The notes under the pieces were generated by a model. It searched no databases and was not told where the DNA came from. It saw only the letters and a program-made list of their open reading frames with translations. Below, in pieces: positions 18,085 through 24,514 of a DNA stretch of 61,944 nt (within the stretch, counting starts at the first letter, position 1; each line of letters starts with the position of its first letter). Both the position numbers and the translations under genes were made by a program. Origin of the DNA: a virus. The DNA lies in the IMG/VR virus record IMGVR_UViG_3300032087_000824, positions 1 through 61,944 of that record; one strand, given 5' to 3'.

Positions 18085-19998
18085 TTAACTCCAAGGTGTT
18101 TCGTTCCATTCTACACTATTATACCCATCAAAGCTAGGAGTGTAGTCAATTCCTATATCTGCATATGTAAGTTTAGATAACGTTCTAACTACTTTCATAG
18201 GAAACCAACTAGCCATAACTATATCGCTTTTATAACTTCTACTCCCACTACCTTTAGAAGCAAAGTATGTAAGTTGTTTTGTGTATTGTGTAGTTTTAGC
18301 TTGTGCATCTGCATCACCAAATGGTAATGTAATCATTTTGTCATTAAACATAGGAGCAAGTGATGTAACACCAAATCTTTCATCCCATTTGTTTTTATGA
18401 GTTTCGTGTCCTTCTAGTTTTATTCCCTGTACATTACAAAACTGTTTAATTGTTTTATCTTGTCTAATAGCTTTTTGAAATCCATTTTCTTCAATTACCC
18501 AGTGGTAACATCCGTACATATCCCACCATTTTTTAATTAATTCAAATGCTTCATCTAGACCACCACCTAAGTGGTTATCTAAATCAACCATTGTAAGTTT
18601 TATTTCACTTGTTGTAGTTTCTACTGCCCAAAGAAATCCTGCTTGATAACCTGTAGCTGCAGGGTCTAATCCTGCTACTAGATAAGAACCACTAGGTACT
18701 GTGCCTATTGGCATTGTAGGGTTATAACATTGTGCTATTTGTTCTGGATTAAATAATCTAGCAGCTTCAGAAAAAGCTTTATTTAAATAAACCATTTCAA
18801 AGTTCTTTAATCCACCAGTAGTCATAGAATCTCTTTTACGATTCATTAACCATTTAAAAGTTCTTTTGCCTTCCCATAACATACATTCGGTATGTTCTTC
18901 TTCATTTATCTCTGGTATTACACACATAGAATCGTGTGCTTCTTCAACTATTGTTTCCCACGCTTCGTTTTCTAAAATTGCAGAATATAAATCATCAGGA
19001 TGCTGTCTTGAACCAATAAGCACCATAGCAGTGTGTTCTTCTTTTCTAGAACCAAGAGTTGTTGTCCACCAGTTTTTAGTATTGTTTCTTGATGCAGGTT
19101 GCATAGTAGAACTAAAATCTTCAATGTCGTCTGCAATAATTATGTCACAGTCACGAGAAAGTATCTTACCACCTCTACCAATACCAATCATTGTAGGTGA
19201 CTTTATACCTGATACAGTTCTTGTAGATACAGTAAAACCATTTCTTGACCACATTTTACCTGCTCTAGTTGCAGGTTTAAAACTACCACCTGGTCCACAA
19301 AAATCTTCTTTAAGTTTTTCGTTTTGGTCTAACGTGTCCATAACAGACATTACAGAGTTCATAGCAATATCTTCATTACCACCAACCCACATAACTCTTA
19401 TGTTTGGATTTCTACAAATTAACCATATAACAAAGTGTATAAGCAGTTCTGTTTTTCCGTGTCGTGGTGGACTAAGTATCATTTGCTGACCACCAATTAA
19501 CAAAGCTTTGTTAATAGATTTAATCCAATTATGATGAAACTCTGCTGTTTCAAATGGAACGCCTTGTTCTGTTAAAAAATATCTGTCTCTAAAATTTTTA
19601 AAATCATCTAGTGATTGTTTTGCATCATCAGATACTTCCCAATTTTCTGCTTGTATATCTTTTTCTAAATCTTCTCTAAATGCAGCTAACATTCTAGCAA
19701 CGTGTCCTGATGTGCAACCTAAAGCATTAGCTACTTCTTGTCTTGTAATTTGGTCTTTAATTAACTCTGATGCATATCCCTGATTTCTAAACTTTTCATA
19801 CAATGAACCTCTTCTAACTGTTGCAGATTTTGGTTCATTAATTTCTTTTACAGGTAATTCGTATGTTTCACCTTTTTGTTTAGCTCTGTGTATTCTTTGA
19901 GATATTCTTTTATAGCAAGTATCACTACAATATTTTGTTTTATTTGGTGGTAGTTGTGCATCACAATCTGGTGCAATACAAACTATGTTTTTTACCAT
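18085..19998 (-). CDS. terL: Terminase large subunit with N-terminal zinc ribbon and HTH
   Basis: 637 aa. Packaging motor: Walker A PPRHGKTE at ~176-184, Walker B DIIIADD at ~287-293, and a nuclease domain opening with GLDPAATG near residue 444. Unusually, the N-terminus carries a four-cysteine ribbon (C7, C12, C24, C28) and a basic stretch, then a helix-turn-helix-like segment (VANALGCTSGHVARML, ~90-105), features more usual in a small terminase subunit. No separate terS was recognised nearby, although one of the small genes upstream could fill that role. Only module A's TerL is inside the window; that of module B would lie past the right edge. Confidence 0.92.
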   Translation of the reverse strand: MVKNIVCIAPDCDAQLPPNKTKYCSDTCYKRISQRIHRAKQKGETYELPVKEINEPKSATVRRGSLYEKFRNQGYASELIKDQITRQEVANALGCTSGHVARMLAAFREDLEKDIQAENWEVSDDAKQSLDDFKNFRDRYFLTEQGVPFETAEFHHNWIKSINKALLIGGQQMILSPPRHGKTELLIHFVIWLICRNPNIRVMWVGGNEDIAMNSVMSVMDTLDQNEKLKEDFCGPGGSFKPATRAGKMWSRNGFTVSTRTVSGIKSPTMIGIGRGGKILSRDCDIIIADDIEDFSSTMQPASRNNTKNWWTTTLGSRKEEHTAMVLIGSRQHPDDLYSAILENEAWETIVEEAHDSMCVIPEINEEEHTECMLWEGKRTFKWLMNRKRDSMTTGGLKNFEMVYLNKAFSEAARLFNPEQIAQCYNPTMPIGTVPSGSYLVAGLDPAATGYQAGFLWAVETTTSEIKLTMVDLDNHLGGGLDEAFELIKKWWDMYGCYHWVIEENGFQKAIRQDKTIKQFCNVQGIKLEGHETHKNKWDERFGVTSLAPMFNDKMITLPFGDADAQAKTTQYTKQLTYFASKGSGSRSYKSDIVMASWFPMKVVRTLSKLTYADIGIDYTPSFDGYNSVEWNETPWS

Positions 19999-20261
19999 TT
20001 TACTTTATCAGCCCAATAGGCTGCAGACATCTTACCCTTCTTTATATTTTTAGCGTGTCTAGCTTTAAAAGATTTACGTTTAGCTTTAGACTTAGCGTCT
20101 TGTTTTTTACCTGCAGTTTTAGCACCTTGTTCACCAAATCTAATCATTTTTATTTTGCTACCTTCTTTAGCTAAAACAACGTGTGATTTAGTAGCGTGCT
20201 TAGGTGTACGTTTAGGTTTATTGTAACCTGAAAAACGTTCTCCACGATATTCAATAGACAT
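19992..20261 (-). CDS. DUF6321-like small basic protein
   Basis: 89 aa, very rich in Lys/Arg. The sequence GYNKPKRTPKHATKSH, IRFGEQGAKTAGK, and the ending KGKMSAAYWADKVKW match the DUF6321 pattern remembered from marine phages. It overlaps TerL's start by 7 nt and the preceding gene by one base (TAATG). Function is unknown; charge and place suggest nucleic-acid binding during packaging. Confidence 0.8.
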   Translation of the reverse strand: MSIEYRGERFSGYNKPKRTPKHATKSHVVLAKEGSKIKMIRFGEQGAKTAGKKQDAKSKAKRKSFKARHAKNIKKGKMSAAYWADKVKW

Positions 20262-20452
20262 TACTTTTTCTTCCTAACTGCTCTACTTTTTTGTACAGCT
20301 TTTAAGTTAATGTATTTACCTTCTTTATAAAGTTTAGCAGTTCTTTTAATCTCTGATGCTACTTTAGATTTAGAGTTCTTTTTATTTTTTAGATACTTAG
20401 CAGGAACTCCTTTTTCATAAGGAACTTTACGTTTACTTTTTTTTCTTGGCAC
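20261..20452 (-). CDS. Small lysine-rich protein
   Basis: 63 aa, about one third Lys/Arg (PRKKSKRK at the start, RAVRKKK at the end). Starts at 20452, overlapping the end of the DUF5824-like gene, and is followed by the DUF6321-like gene. No recognised family. It is one of several very basic small proteins next to TerL and may bind DNA or neutralise its charge. Confidence 0.65.
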   Translation of the reverse strand: MPRKKSKRKVPYEKGVPAKYLKNKKNSKSKVASEIKRTAKLYKEGKYINLKAVQKSRAVRKKK

Positions 20453-20702
20453 TAGACTTCTTACCTTTTTTCTTTAAATCATTATCTTGAGAGTGTCCAC
20501 CTTTTATGAAAGAGTTAACTCTGCCCATTGCCCAAGCAGCCATACTAGCAGACTTACTACCACTAGATAGATAAGCGCCTTGTCCTCTGCGGTAAACTTG
20601 CGCCAACTGTGTATAAGTATATTTAGAGTTAGAAGCCTTCTTTTGTAAAGTTGCTTTAGTTTTTGCATTAATAGGTTTTTTAGCTGGTTTTTTCTTTGAC
20701 AT
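20433..20702 (-). CDS. DUF5824-like small basic protein
   Basis: 89 aa. The central part (YTYTQLAQVYRRGQGAYLSSG, with AWAMGRVNSFIKGG later) resembles the DUF5824 family found in marine phages. N- and C-terminal tails are almost pure Lys/Ala/Ser. GGAGAAAATAA precedes the ATG. Function unknown; with its two basic neighbours it forms a small cluster just upstream of terminase. Confidence 0.78.
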   Translation of the reverse strand: MSKKKPAKKPINAKTKATLQKKASNSKYTYTQLAQVYRRGQGAYLSSGSKSASMAAWAMGRVNSFIKGGHSQDNDLKKKGKKSSAKKKK

Positions 20703-20883
20703 TTATTTTCTCCATATTCTCATTGTAATCAATTACAAATTTTTCTACTAAGGTATCTATTTTAGACACATTAGGTTTTTTGTTTATAAGAATACTTCCA
20801 CAAGCCTCAGATAAATCTATTGACCATTCTTTTAATAGTTCTGGACTACTAAAAATATTCCTCCCTTTTTTTATTTTAGCCAT
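20680..20883 (-). CDS. Small hypothetical protein
   Basis: 67 aa, helical, mixed charge (starts MAKIKKGRN, one cysteine near the middle). It overlaps the DUF5824-like gene by 23 nt. No family recognised. Its position as one of the first genes of the packaging operon would allow a small-terminase role, but nothing in the sequence shows this. Confidence 0.55.
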   Translation of the reverse strand: MAKIKKGRNIFSSPELLKEWSIDLSEACGSILINKKPNVSKIDTLVEKFVIDYNENMEKINVKEKTS

Positions 20884-20890
20884 GAGATAT

Positions 20891-20962
20891 TTACTTTCCC
20901 ATATTTTTACTCTTCCTCTTGGATGAGTATCTCTTCTTTTTGCCTTTTTTGTCTATAGGCAT
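20891..20962 (-). CDS. 23-aa highly basic peptide
   Basis: ATG at 20962 follows a good AGGAG box (TTAGGAGAAATT), and the frame ends with TAA at 20891, 7 nt before the next gene. The product (MPIDKKGKKKRYSSKRK...) is half Lys/Arg. It overlaps the gene at 20907-21077 in another frame. The ribosome site makes it more believable than chance; function unknown. Confidence 0.5.
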   Translation of the reverse strand: MPIDKKGKKKRYSSKRKSKNMGK

Positions 20963-21077
20963 AATTTCTCCTAACGATATTGTTGTAATTTATACAACCA
21001 AGATTACCACAATATTTTATTTTTTTCTTAATCACAGGTGGTTTATTGCAATATTTGCAAGTTATTTTTTCAACCAT
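20907..21077 (-). CDS. Stand-alone zinc-ribbon protein, 56 aa
   Basis: Four cysteines (C7, C10, C23, C28) frame a Pro/Lys loop and are followed by a basic helix, a layout closely like the first 40 residues of TerL. Ends in a Glu-rich tail. No Shine-Dalgarno is visible, and it begins only 14 nt from the divergent gene at 21092. May be a regulator or a partner of packaging; function unproven. Confidence 0.5.
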   Translation of the reverse strand: MVEKITCKYCNKPPVIKKKIKYCGNLGCINYNNIVRRNYAYRQKRQKEEILIQEEE

Positions 21078-21079
21078 TA

Positions 21080-21085
21080 TATAAT
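21080..21085 (+). promoter_or_regulatory. -10 box (TATAAT) for a leaderless transcript
   Basis: A perfect TATAAT ends 6 nt before the ATG at 21092, so a start site at the usual 6-8 nt spacing falls on or next to that ATG. A TTGCAA at 21055-21060 is a -35 candidate with a 19-bp spacer. No Shine-Dalgarno is present before the ATG, consistent with leaderless translation. Confidence 0.55.
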
Positions 21086-21091
21086 TTTACT

Positions 21092-21319
21092 ATGGCAAAA
21101 GTTACAGACAAAGTTATAGATACAAAAGCTAGAGAGGTTGCTTTACAAATAGAACAACTTATGGCAGTAGTAGATTTTAAATACAACAGACACCAAAGGT
21201 GTTTAGTGTGTAATCATAAATACAGACACCACTTAGACGGACTACCTTGTCTATCTGATAATAATAAAAAGAAAATTATTAATAAAGATAGATGGGGTAA
21301 TATAAAAACTAAGGGGTAG
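21092..21319 (+). CDS. Small Cys/His protein, 75 aa
   Basis: Helical N-terminus, then CLVCNHKYRHHLDGLPC (three cysteines and several histidines), then a basic tail. This spacing fits a small zinc-binding domain. The start was set at 21092 because the perfect -10 box lies just upstream; an upstream ATG in the same frame at 21038 would overlap the divergent gene. Stop lies inside the three-way-junction structure shared with the convergent nuclease gene. Probably an early regulator, unproven. Confidence 0.6.
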   Translation: MAKVTDKVIDTKAREVALQIEQLMAVVDFKYNRHQRCLVCNHKYRHHLDGLPCLSDNNKKKIINKDRWGNIKTKG

Positions 21320-21374
21320 TTTAGGATTTCCTCCTTTACCTAAACAAGGATGGCGGAAACGCCATCTACCCCTT
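21311..21374. terminator. Three-way-junction convergent terminator
   Basis: An outer 8-bp stem (AAGGGGTA 21311-21318 with TACCCCTT 21367-21374) encloses two hairpins: GTTTAGG/CCTAAAC (21319-21325 with 21339-21345, 13-nt loop) and GATGGCG/CGCCATC (21349-21355 with 21360-21366) capped by a GAAA tetraloop. All stems are perfect. It covers the ends of the two convergent genes (stops at 21319 and 21340). There is no long U run, so termination or 3'-end protection is inferred. Confidence 0.65.
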
Positions 21375-21888
21375 GTAATACTTTATCTACGCTACTCCAA
21401 TCTAAATTAAGCGTATGGACTACCCCAGTTGCCAGCACTACGCTTTGCGGTACTATTAAGGTGCGTGAAAAAAAATTTTTATTTTCTGCTTCTACAATTC
21501 TGTACTCTGTCATCCAATCTATTAAATAAGGATTTATCTCAGTAGGATTCCAGTAAAGGATGCGTGTAGTTGGGTAAATCCAGTAGAAAAGAAAGTCAGG
21601 AAATGTTTTCATAGCTGCACCTATAGTTTTTTTATCTTTATGTACTATCTGTATTTCAAATGCTACATTCTCTGTATCTAACGCTTGTGTGTCAGTTTTT
21701 ACTTCTATATATCTACAATTTAAATTTCCATCTACAACAAATAAATCTGCACCTTTCATCTGTTCTTCTAATGATGCTGGTCTGCATATATATAAATTCT
21801 TTTTATTATCTTTCTTAGAATGATAGTAATCTTTTATTAATGTTTCTCCTAGCTCACCAATAGCTAGTTGTTTTTCAAAATCAAACAT
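21340..21888 (-). CDS. PD-(D/E)XK-type nuclease
   Basis: About 182 aa. The pattern of a restriction-endonuclease-like fold is visible: IGELGE in the first helix (E12/E15), GADL with D48, then IEVKTD with E62 and K64. Phage proteins of this kind include Holliday-junction resolvases and DNA-damage or recombination nucleases; which one this is cannot be told. ATG at 21888 is chosen because ACAGGAGGTAAA precedes it. It is the only minus-strand gene inside the early region, convergent with the gene at 21092, and has its own upstream promoter/operator-like sequence. Confidence 0.65.
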   Translation of the reverse strand: MFDFEKQLAIGELGETLIKDYYHSKKDNKKNLYICRPASLEEQMKGADLFVVDGNLNCRYIEVKTDTQALDTENVAFEIQIVHKDKKTIGAAMKTFPDFLFYWIYPTTRILYWNPTEINPYLIDWMTEYRIVEAENKNFFSRTLIVPQSVVLATGVVHTLNLDWSSVDKVLQGVDGVSAILV

Positions 21889-21915
21889 TTTACCTCCTGT
21901 AACTTGTAATAAAAT

Positions 21916-21967
21916 TATTATAGCACTATAGTGATTTACACAAATAGTTTTTAACAACTATAGTGTT
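21916..21967 (-). promoter_or_regulatory. Promoter with paired CTATAG palindromes
   Basis: Upstream of the nuclease gene the minus strand has a TATAAT with TTGTGT 15 nt before it. The perfect palindrome CACTATAGTG (21924-21933) lies in the spacer, and a near copy, AACTATAGTGTT, lies at 21956-21967, about 32 bp away centre to centre (about three helical turns). This looks like an operator pair for a dimeric regulator. The regulator is unknown. Confidence 0.4.
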
Positions 21968-21983
21968 ACAGGTAAGCGCTATC

Positions 21984-22044
21984 GGTACGGCAAAAAGCTA
22001 ACTGCATCTAAAAGATGGACTGGGATTACCACAAAGTTAGTACC
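21984..22044 (+). ncRNA. Nested stem structure, possible small RNA
   Basis: Three nested stems: GGTA/TACC (21984 with 22041), CTAACT/AGTTAG (21998 with 22035), and CATCT/AGATG (22005 with 22013) with an AAA loop. No reading frame covers it. Moderate strength only; it could be chance in an AT-rich gap. Confidence 0.3.
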
Positions 22045-22193
22045 CAAGGACACTAGAAAGTTTTAAACTCAAATTCTTTTTTTATGCGTAGCATATATGT
22101 CCGCTAATGCGCAGAAAGACCCCCCATATTCGTACTATAAAAAAGAGTTTTTTGACTTCTTTTTTACCAGTAAGTATGCTAAAATACTACATT

Positions 22194-22297
22194 AGGTAGT
22201 TAGTTAACTTATGGGATATTTCTTACTGTAACCTGTAACTTACTCTAGCAATAGAGTTTCATTAATAACTTATAGGATGACTAGCTACCTTTTTTTT
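22194..22297 (+). terminator. Long hairpin with inner GCAA tetraloop and U8 run
   Basis: AGGTAGTTAGT (22194-22204) pairs with ACTAGCTACCT (22280-22290, one G-U), followed by eight T. Inside is ACTCTA-GCAA-TAGAGT (22242-22257) and a direct repeat AACTTATgGGAT/AACTTATaGGAT. The U run suits a terminator or attenuator in the leader of the early operon; the ~75-nt interior is unusually long for a plain terminator. Confidence 0.45.
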
Positions 22298-22774
22298 ATG
22301 TAGAAGAATTGCCAGTAATTTCTGAATATCTTACATAATAGCACACCCCCCCACCCAGATTAACACTCGCCGTGAACGCGTTGTACACTAGCTTCCACCT
22401 TCTAGTTTGCCCAACGTTGTATACACCCAATGCATAGAGCATTGTGTGGCGCAGAGCGTTCTATACTATCATATGTCGTTTAATGTCGTACAAACACACC
22501 CCTTTGCATTAGAACGATACATAATCCTAAGTAGTTCGGCATAAATACCATTACTCTAGTTTGAAGTGCCGAACAATCTATTCCCACCCACCACCCTTCC
22601 CTTCTTATAATGAACAGTACCTGCGCTATCTTATTCATTATCTTAATTATGTCTGCGCAGGATTTAAGAGTTCTCTTTTTCGTTATAGCACATTAGTAAA
22701 ATCAAAATCCTTTAGACGCTGTGTTCGTTCCTCACTACGCTTAGATTAAAGGCGGTTTGATTTGACAAACGCGC

Positions 22775-22803
22775 TTGACTTTTCTTTTGATAACTCTTTG
22801 AAT
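22775..22803 (+). promoter_or_regulatory. Candidate early promoter
   Basis: TTGACT at 22775 and TTGAAT at 22798 with a 17-bp spacer; another TTGACA lies at 22762. It precedes the gene at 22849 by about 45 nt. The -10 box is weak, so this is tentative. Confidence 0.35.
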
Positions 22804-22848
22804 TTTTGTTTTTAGAGTTATTTCGCTTATTTACAGAAAGGATATCTT

Positions 22849-23268
22849 ATGAGTGATACTTGGGTTAAACAACCTAAATTCTACACAGGACAGAGCTTTT
22901 TCGGTACTGTTTGGTGTGGTGCTAAATTAATTGATAGTAAAACAGGTAAATTTACATACCATATAGGTAGAGTAGATGAATTTGGATTACCTATATCAAA
23001 AACAATGCAGAAGTTACCTTCGGGTAGTTATCAAGCCATTGTGCAATTTATGGATATATTGGATAATTGTCCATCAATTCTCAAAAAAGGTAAGTTTGCA
23101 TTGAATAAAAATGGTACATTACCACAATCCCTAGTGGAAATCTTAGGTACAGACAAAATCAACAAAGAAACTAAAGGTAAAGTTCGTACTTTAGCCGAAG
23201 TTCGTGAAATGATGAATTCTTGGAGTGCTAAGAAAGGTAAAGCCAAATCAACTTATCGTAAAAAATAA
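22849..23268 (+). CDS. Hypothetical early protein, 139 aa
   Basis: Basic protein with an N-terminal beta-like part (FFGTVWCGAKLID) and a helical, Lys-rich C-terminus (SAKKGKAKSTYRKK). GAAAGGATATCTT precedes the ATG, a ribosome site of the same kind as its neighbours (GAAAGGA). First gene of the rightward series after the long control region. No family recognised; the basic tail would allow nucleic-acid binding. Confidence 0.7.
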   Translation: MSDTWVKQPKFYTGQSFFGTVWCGAKLIDSKTGKFTYHIGRVDEFGLPISKTMQKLPSGSYQAIVQFMDILDNCPSILKKGKFALNKNGTLPQSLVEILGTDKINKETKGKVRTLAEVREMMNSWSAKKGKAKSTYRKK

Positions 23269-23280
23269 GCAATATAAAAT

Positions 23281-23317
23281 TGCGCGCGCGCAAGCGCGCG
23301 CAGTTCGCTTTGCGAAC
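23281..23317 (+). promoter_or_regulatory. Two tandem perfect hairpins, first capped by GCAA
   Basis: TGCGCGCGC (23281-23289) pairs perfectly with GCGCGCGCA (23294-23302) around a GCAA (GNRA) tetraloop, and GTTCGC/GCGAAC (23303-23308 with 23312-23317) follows with a TTT loop. The ribosome site AAGAAAGGAAAC for the next gene comes directly after. The first stem is nearly pure GC in an AT-rich phage. There is no U run, so it may be an RNA processing, stability or translation-control element. Confidence 0.7.
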
Positions 23318-23330
23318 AAGAAAGGAAACT

Positions 23331-23576
23331 ATGATAATAGAATTCTATGTATATGAAACAAGTAAGTATTCCTTATATCCAATATTTAAGGAAACAACAT
23401 ACACACTTCAAGGTACATTAAAAGAAATCAATGATAAAGTAAACGCACTAAGAAATGAAAATGTTTACTTTGAGCCAAAAACTCTACAATGGAAAGGTAT
23501 TACTGCAAATGTAAATGATGACCTAGCAGAATTAATATCCATTATAGAAAATATGCCAGACTTCAGTAAAGTCTAA
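23331..23576 (+). CDS. Hypothetical early protein, 81 aa
   Basis: ATG at 23331 has AAGAAAGGAAAC just before it; the frame is open further upstream only through the GC hairpins, so this start is preferred. The product (MIIEFYVYETSK... ending DFSKV) looks like a small alpha/beta protein. No family recognised. Confidence 0.65.
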   Translation: MIIEFYVYETSKYSLYPIFKETTYTLQGTLKEINDKVNALRNENVYFEPKTLQWKGITANVNDDLAELISIIENMPDFSKV

Positions 23577-23989
23577 ACGAAGTAGTTGGGTAGGTGTCCC
23601 CCTTACATCTACCTTACTACATAAAAAAATTTGTCGCCCCACCCCGCGACACCCCACCCCACCACCAATTACCCAACCCATCACGAGAATAAAGAACGAT
23701 GGTCTGATACCCCAAGAGCTGTCTTGCAATCTCAACAAATACTAATAACAAATCTCAAACACTAATAACTAAAAACTAATATAAAAATACTATGTATATA
23801 TATACGAAAAAAAAAATTTATAATCTACTATGTATAAATTTATGCATCAAAGAATTACGAAAATGTCAAGTCATTCTGTAATAACAAACAAAATTGCAAA
23901 AAATTTTGGTGGCGCAAAAATAAATTTGCGACAAAAATTCTATATGTTGTGTATGCATTTTTATGTATATTGTAGAAAGGACAAAAGTT
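23577..23989. other. AT-rich non-coding region with short repeats, possible origin
   Basis: No gene seen. After a hairpin (GGTAGGTGT/ACATCTACC, ~23591-23614) and the G-quadruplex comes a very AT-rich stretch with repeats: ACTAATAAC at 23741 and 23761, ACTAAT at 23775, and two TACTATGTATA copies (~23788 and ~23828). GTTGGGTA (~23585) can alternatively pair with TACCCAAC (~23668), overlapping the first hairpin. AT-richness, iteron-like repeats and a G4 tract are seen at some replication origins, but no initiator protein was found nearby. Confidence 0.35.
23637..23660 (-). other. G-quadruplex motif on the minus strand
   Basis: On the minus strand: GGGG-T-GGGG-TGTCGC-GGGG-T-GGGG, a canonical four-run motif with loops of 1, 6 and 1 nt. 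It is in a non-coding gap of an otherwise AT-rich genome and directly beside the AT-rich repeat region. On the plus strand it would be a C-rich tract. Confidence 0.7.
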
Positions 23990-24514
23990 ATGGGTAAAAG
24001 ACATAGAAATCCAAGTGTTCCTAGAACAAAGCGAACACTCGTTGGTTACGACAAGCTCAATGATGTGCCTGTTGTAATTGACACAAGAGTACCAGACTTA
24101 AATGGTAGTAGAGAGCCACAACTTCCAGTAGAAGACGGTGATAAGTACAAGTGGACTTGTCGCTTATGTGAAGCTACTACGAAGGTAGGACAAAAGCTCT
24201 GCTCTTTATGTAGCAGAGATGCAGATAAAGTCATTGATACTGTTGACAATACAGAAGCTATTGAACAGCATATCAAGAACTGCGATTGTTGTATCTGTGA
24301 ACTAGATGAACTAGATGATTGCGAGTGCCTTTGCAACTACGCAGTTAATCCTGACAAACCTAATGTTATTGATGGTCAATGGAAACCTAATTCAAGATAC
24401 GATTACATTATCGTAGACAAACCAGTTGTTCAATGCATTGAGTGTTTCATTGTACTACCTGTTAAGTTTGCTAAAAATGGTTTGCGTAAATGCGAACATT
24501 GCAGAAAAGTTTAA
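23990..24514 (+). CDS. Cysteine-rich zinc-ribbon protein, 174 aa
   Basis: Several CxxC-type pairs: CRLC and CSLC about 20 residues apart in the middle, a cluster CDCCIC with CECLC, and a C-terminal CIEC with CEHC. This fits two or three zinc ribbons, likely for binding nucleic acid or proteins. Start chosen at 23990, which has GAAAGGACAAAAGTT before it; an in-frame ATG at 23963 lacks such a site. Family unknown. The following 560-nt structured region is non-coding. Confidence 0.7.
   Translation: MGKRHRNPSVPRTKRTLVGYDKLNDVPVVIDTRVPDLNGSREPQLPVEDGDKYKWTCRLCEATTKVGQKLCSLCSRDADKVIDTVDNTEAIEQHIKNCDCCICELDELDDCECLCNYAVNPDKPNVIDGQWKPNSRYDYIIVDKPVVQCIECFIVLPVKFAKNGLRKCEHCRKV

Larger units (their letters stand above)
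22045..22848. other. Non-coding region before the early genes
   Basis: No convincing gene. Contents: a long hairpin with a U run (22194-22297); C-rich tracts near 22118 and 22343; a CAATGC/GCATTG hairpin near 22430; two inverted repeats with long loops, GTTCGGCA/TGCCGAAC (~22544 and ~22568) and CCTGCGC/GCGCAGG (~22619 and ~22656); and a promoter-like TTGACT (22775-22780) with TTGAAT 17 nt further on. Most likely the control region of the rightward operon, but no function is shown. Confidence 0.5.

Noticed and set aside
21311-21374. Hammerhead-like ribozyme
   Set aside because: Three-way junction and a GAAA are present, but the CTGATGA core and a matching cleavage site are not.
22544-22662. 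Further regulatory RNA from the two long-loop inverted repeats
   Set aside because: Stems of 7-8 bp with loops of about 16-27 nt are too weak to call without comparative data.
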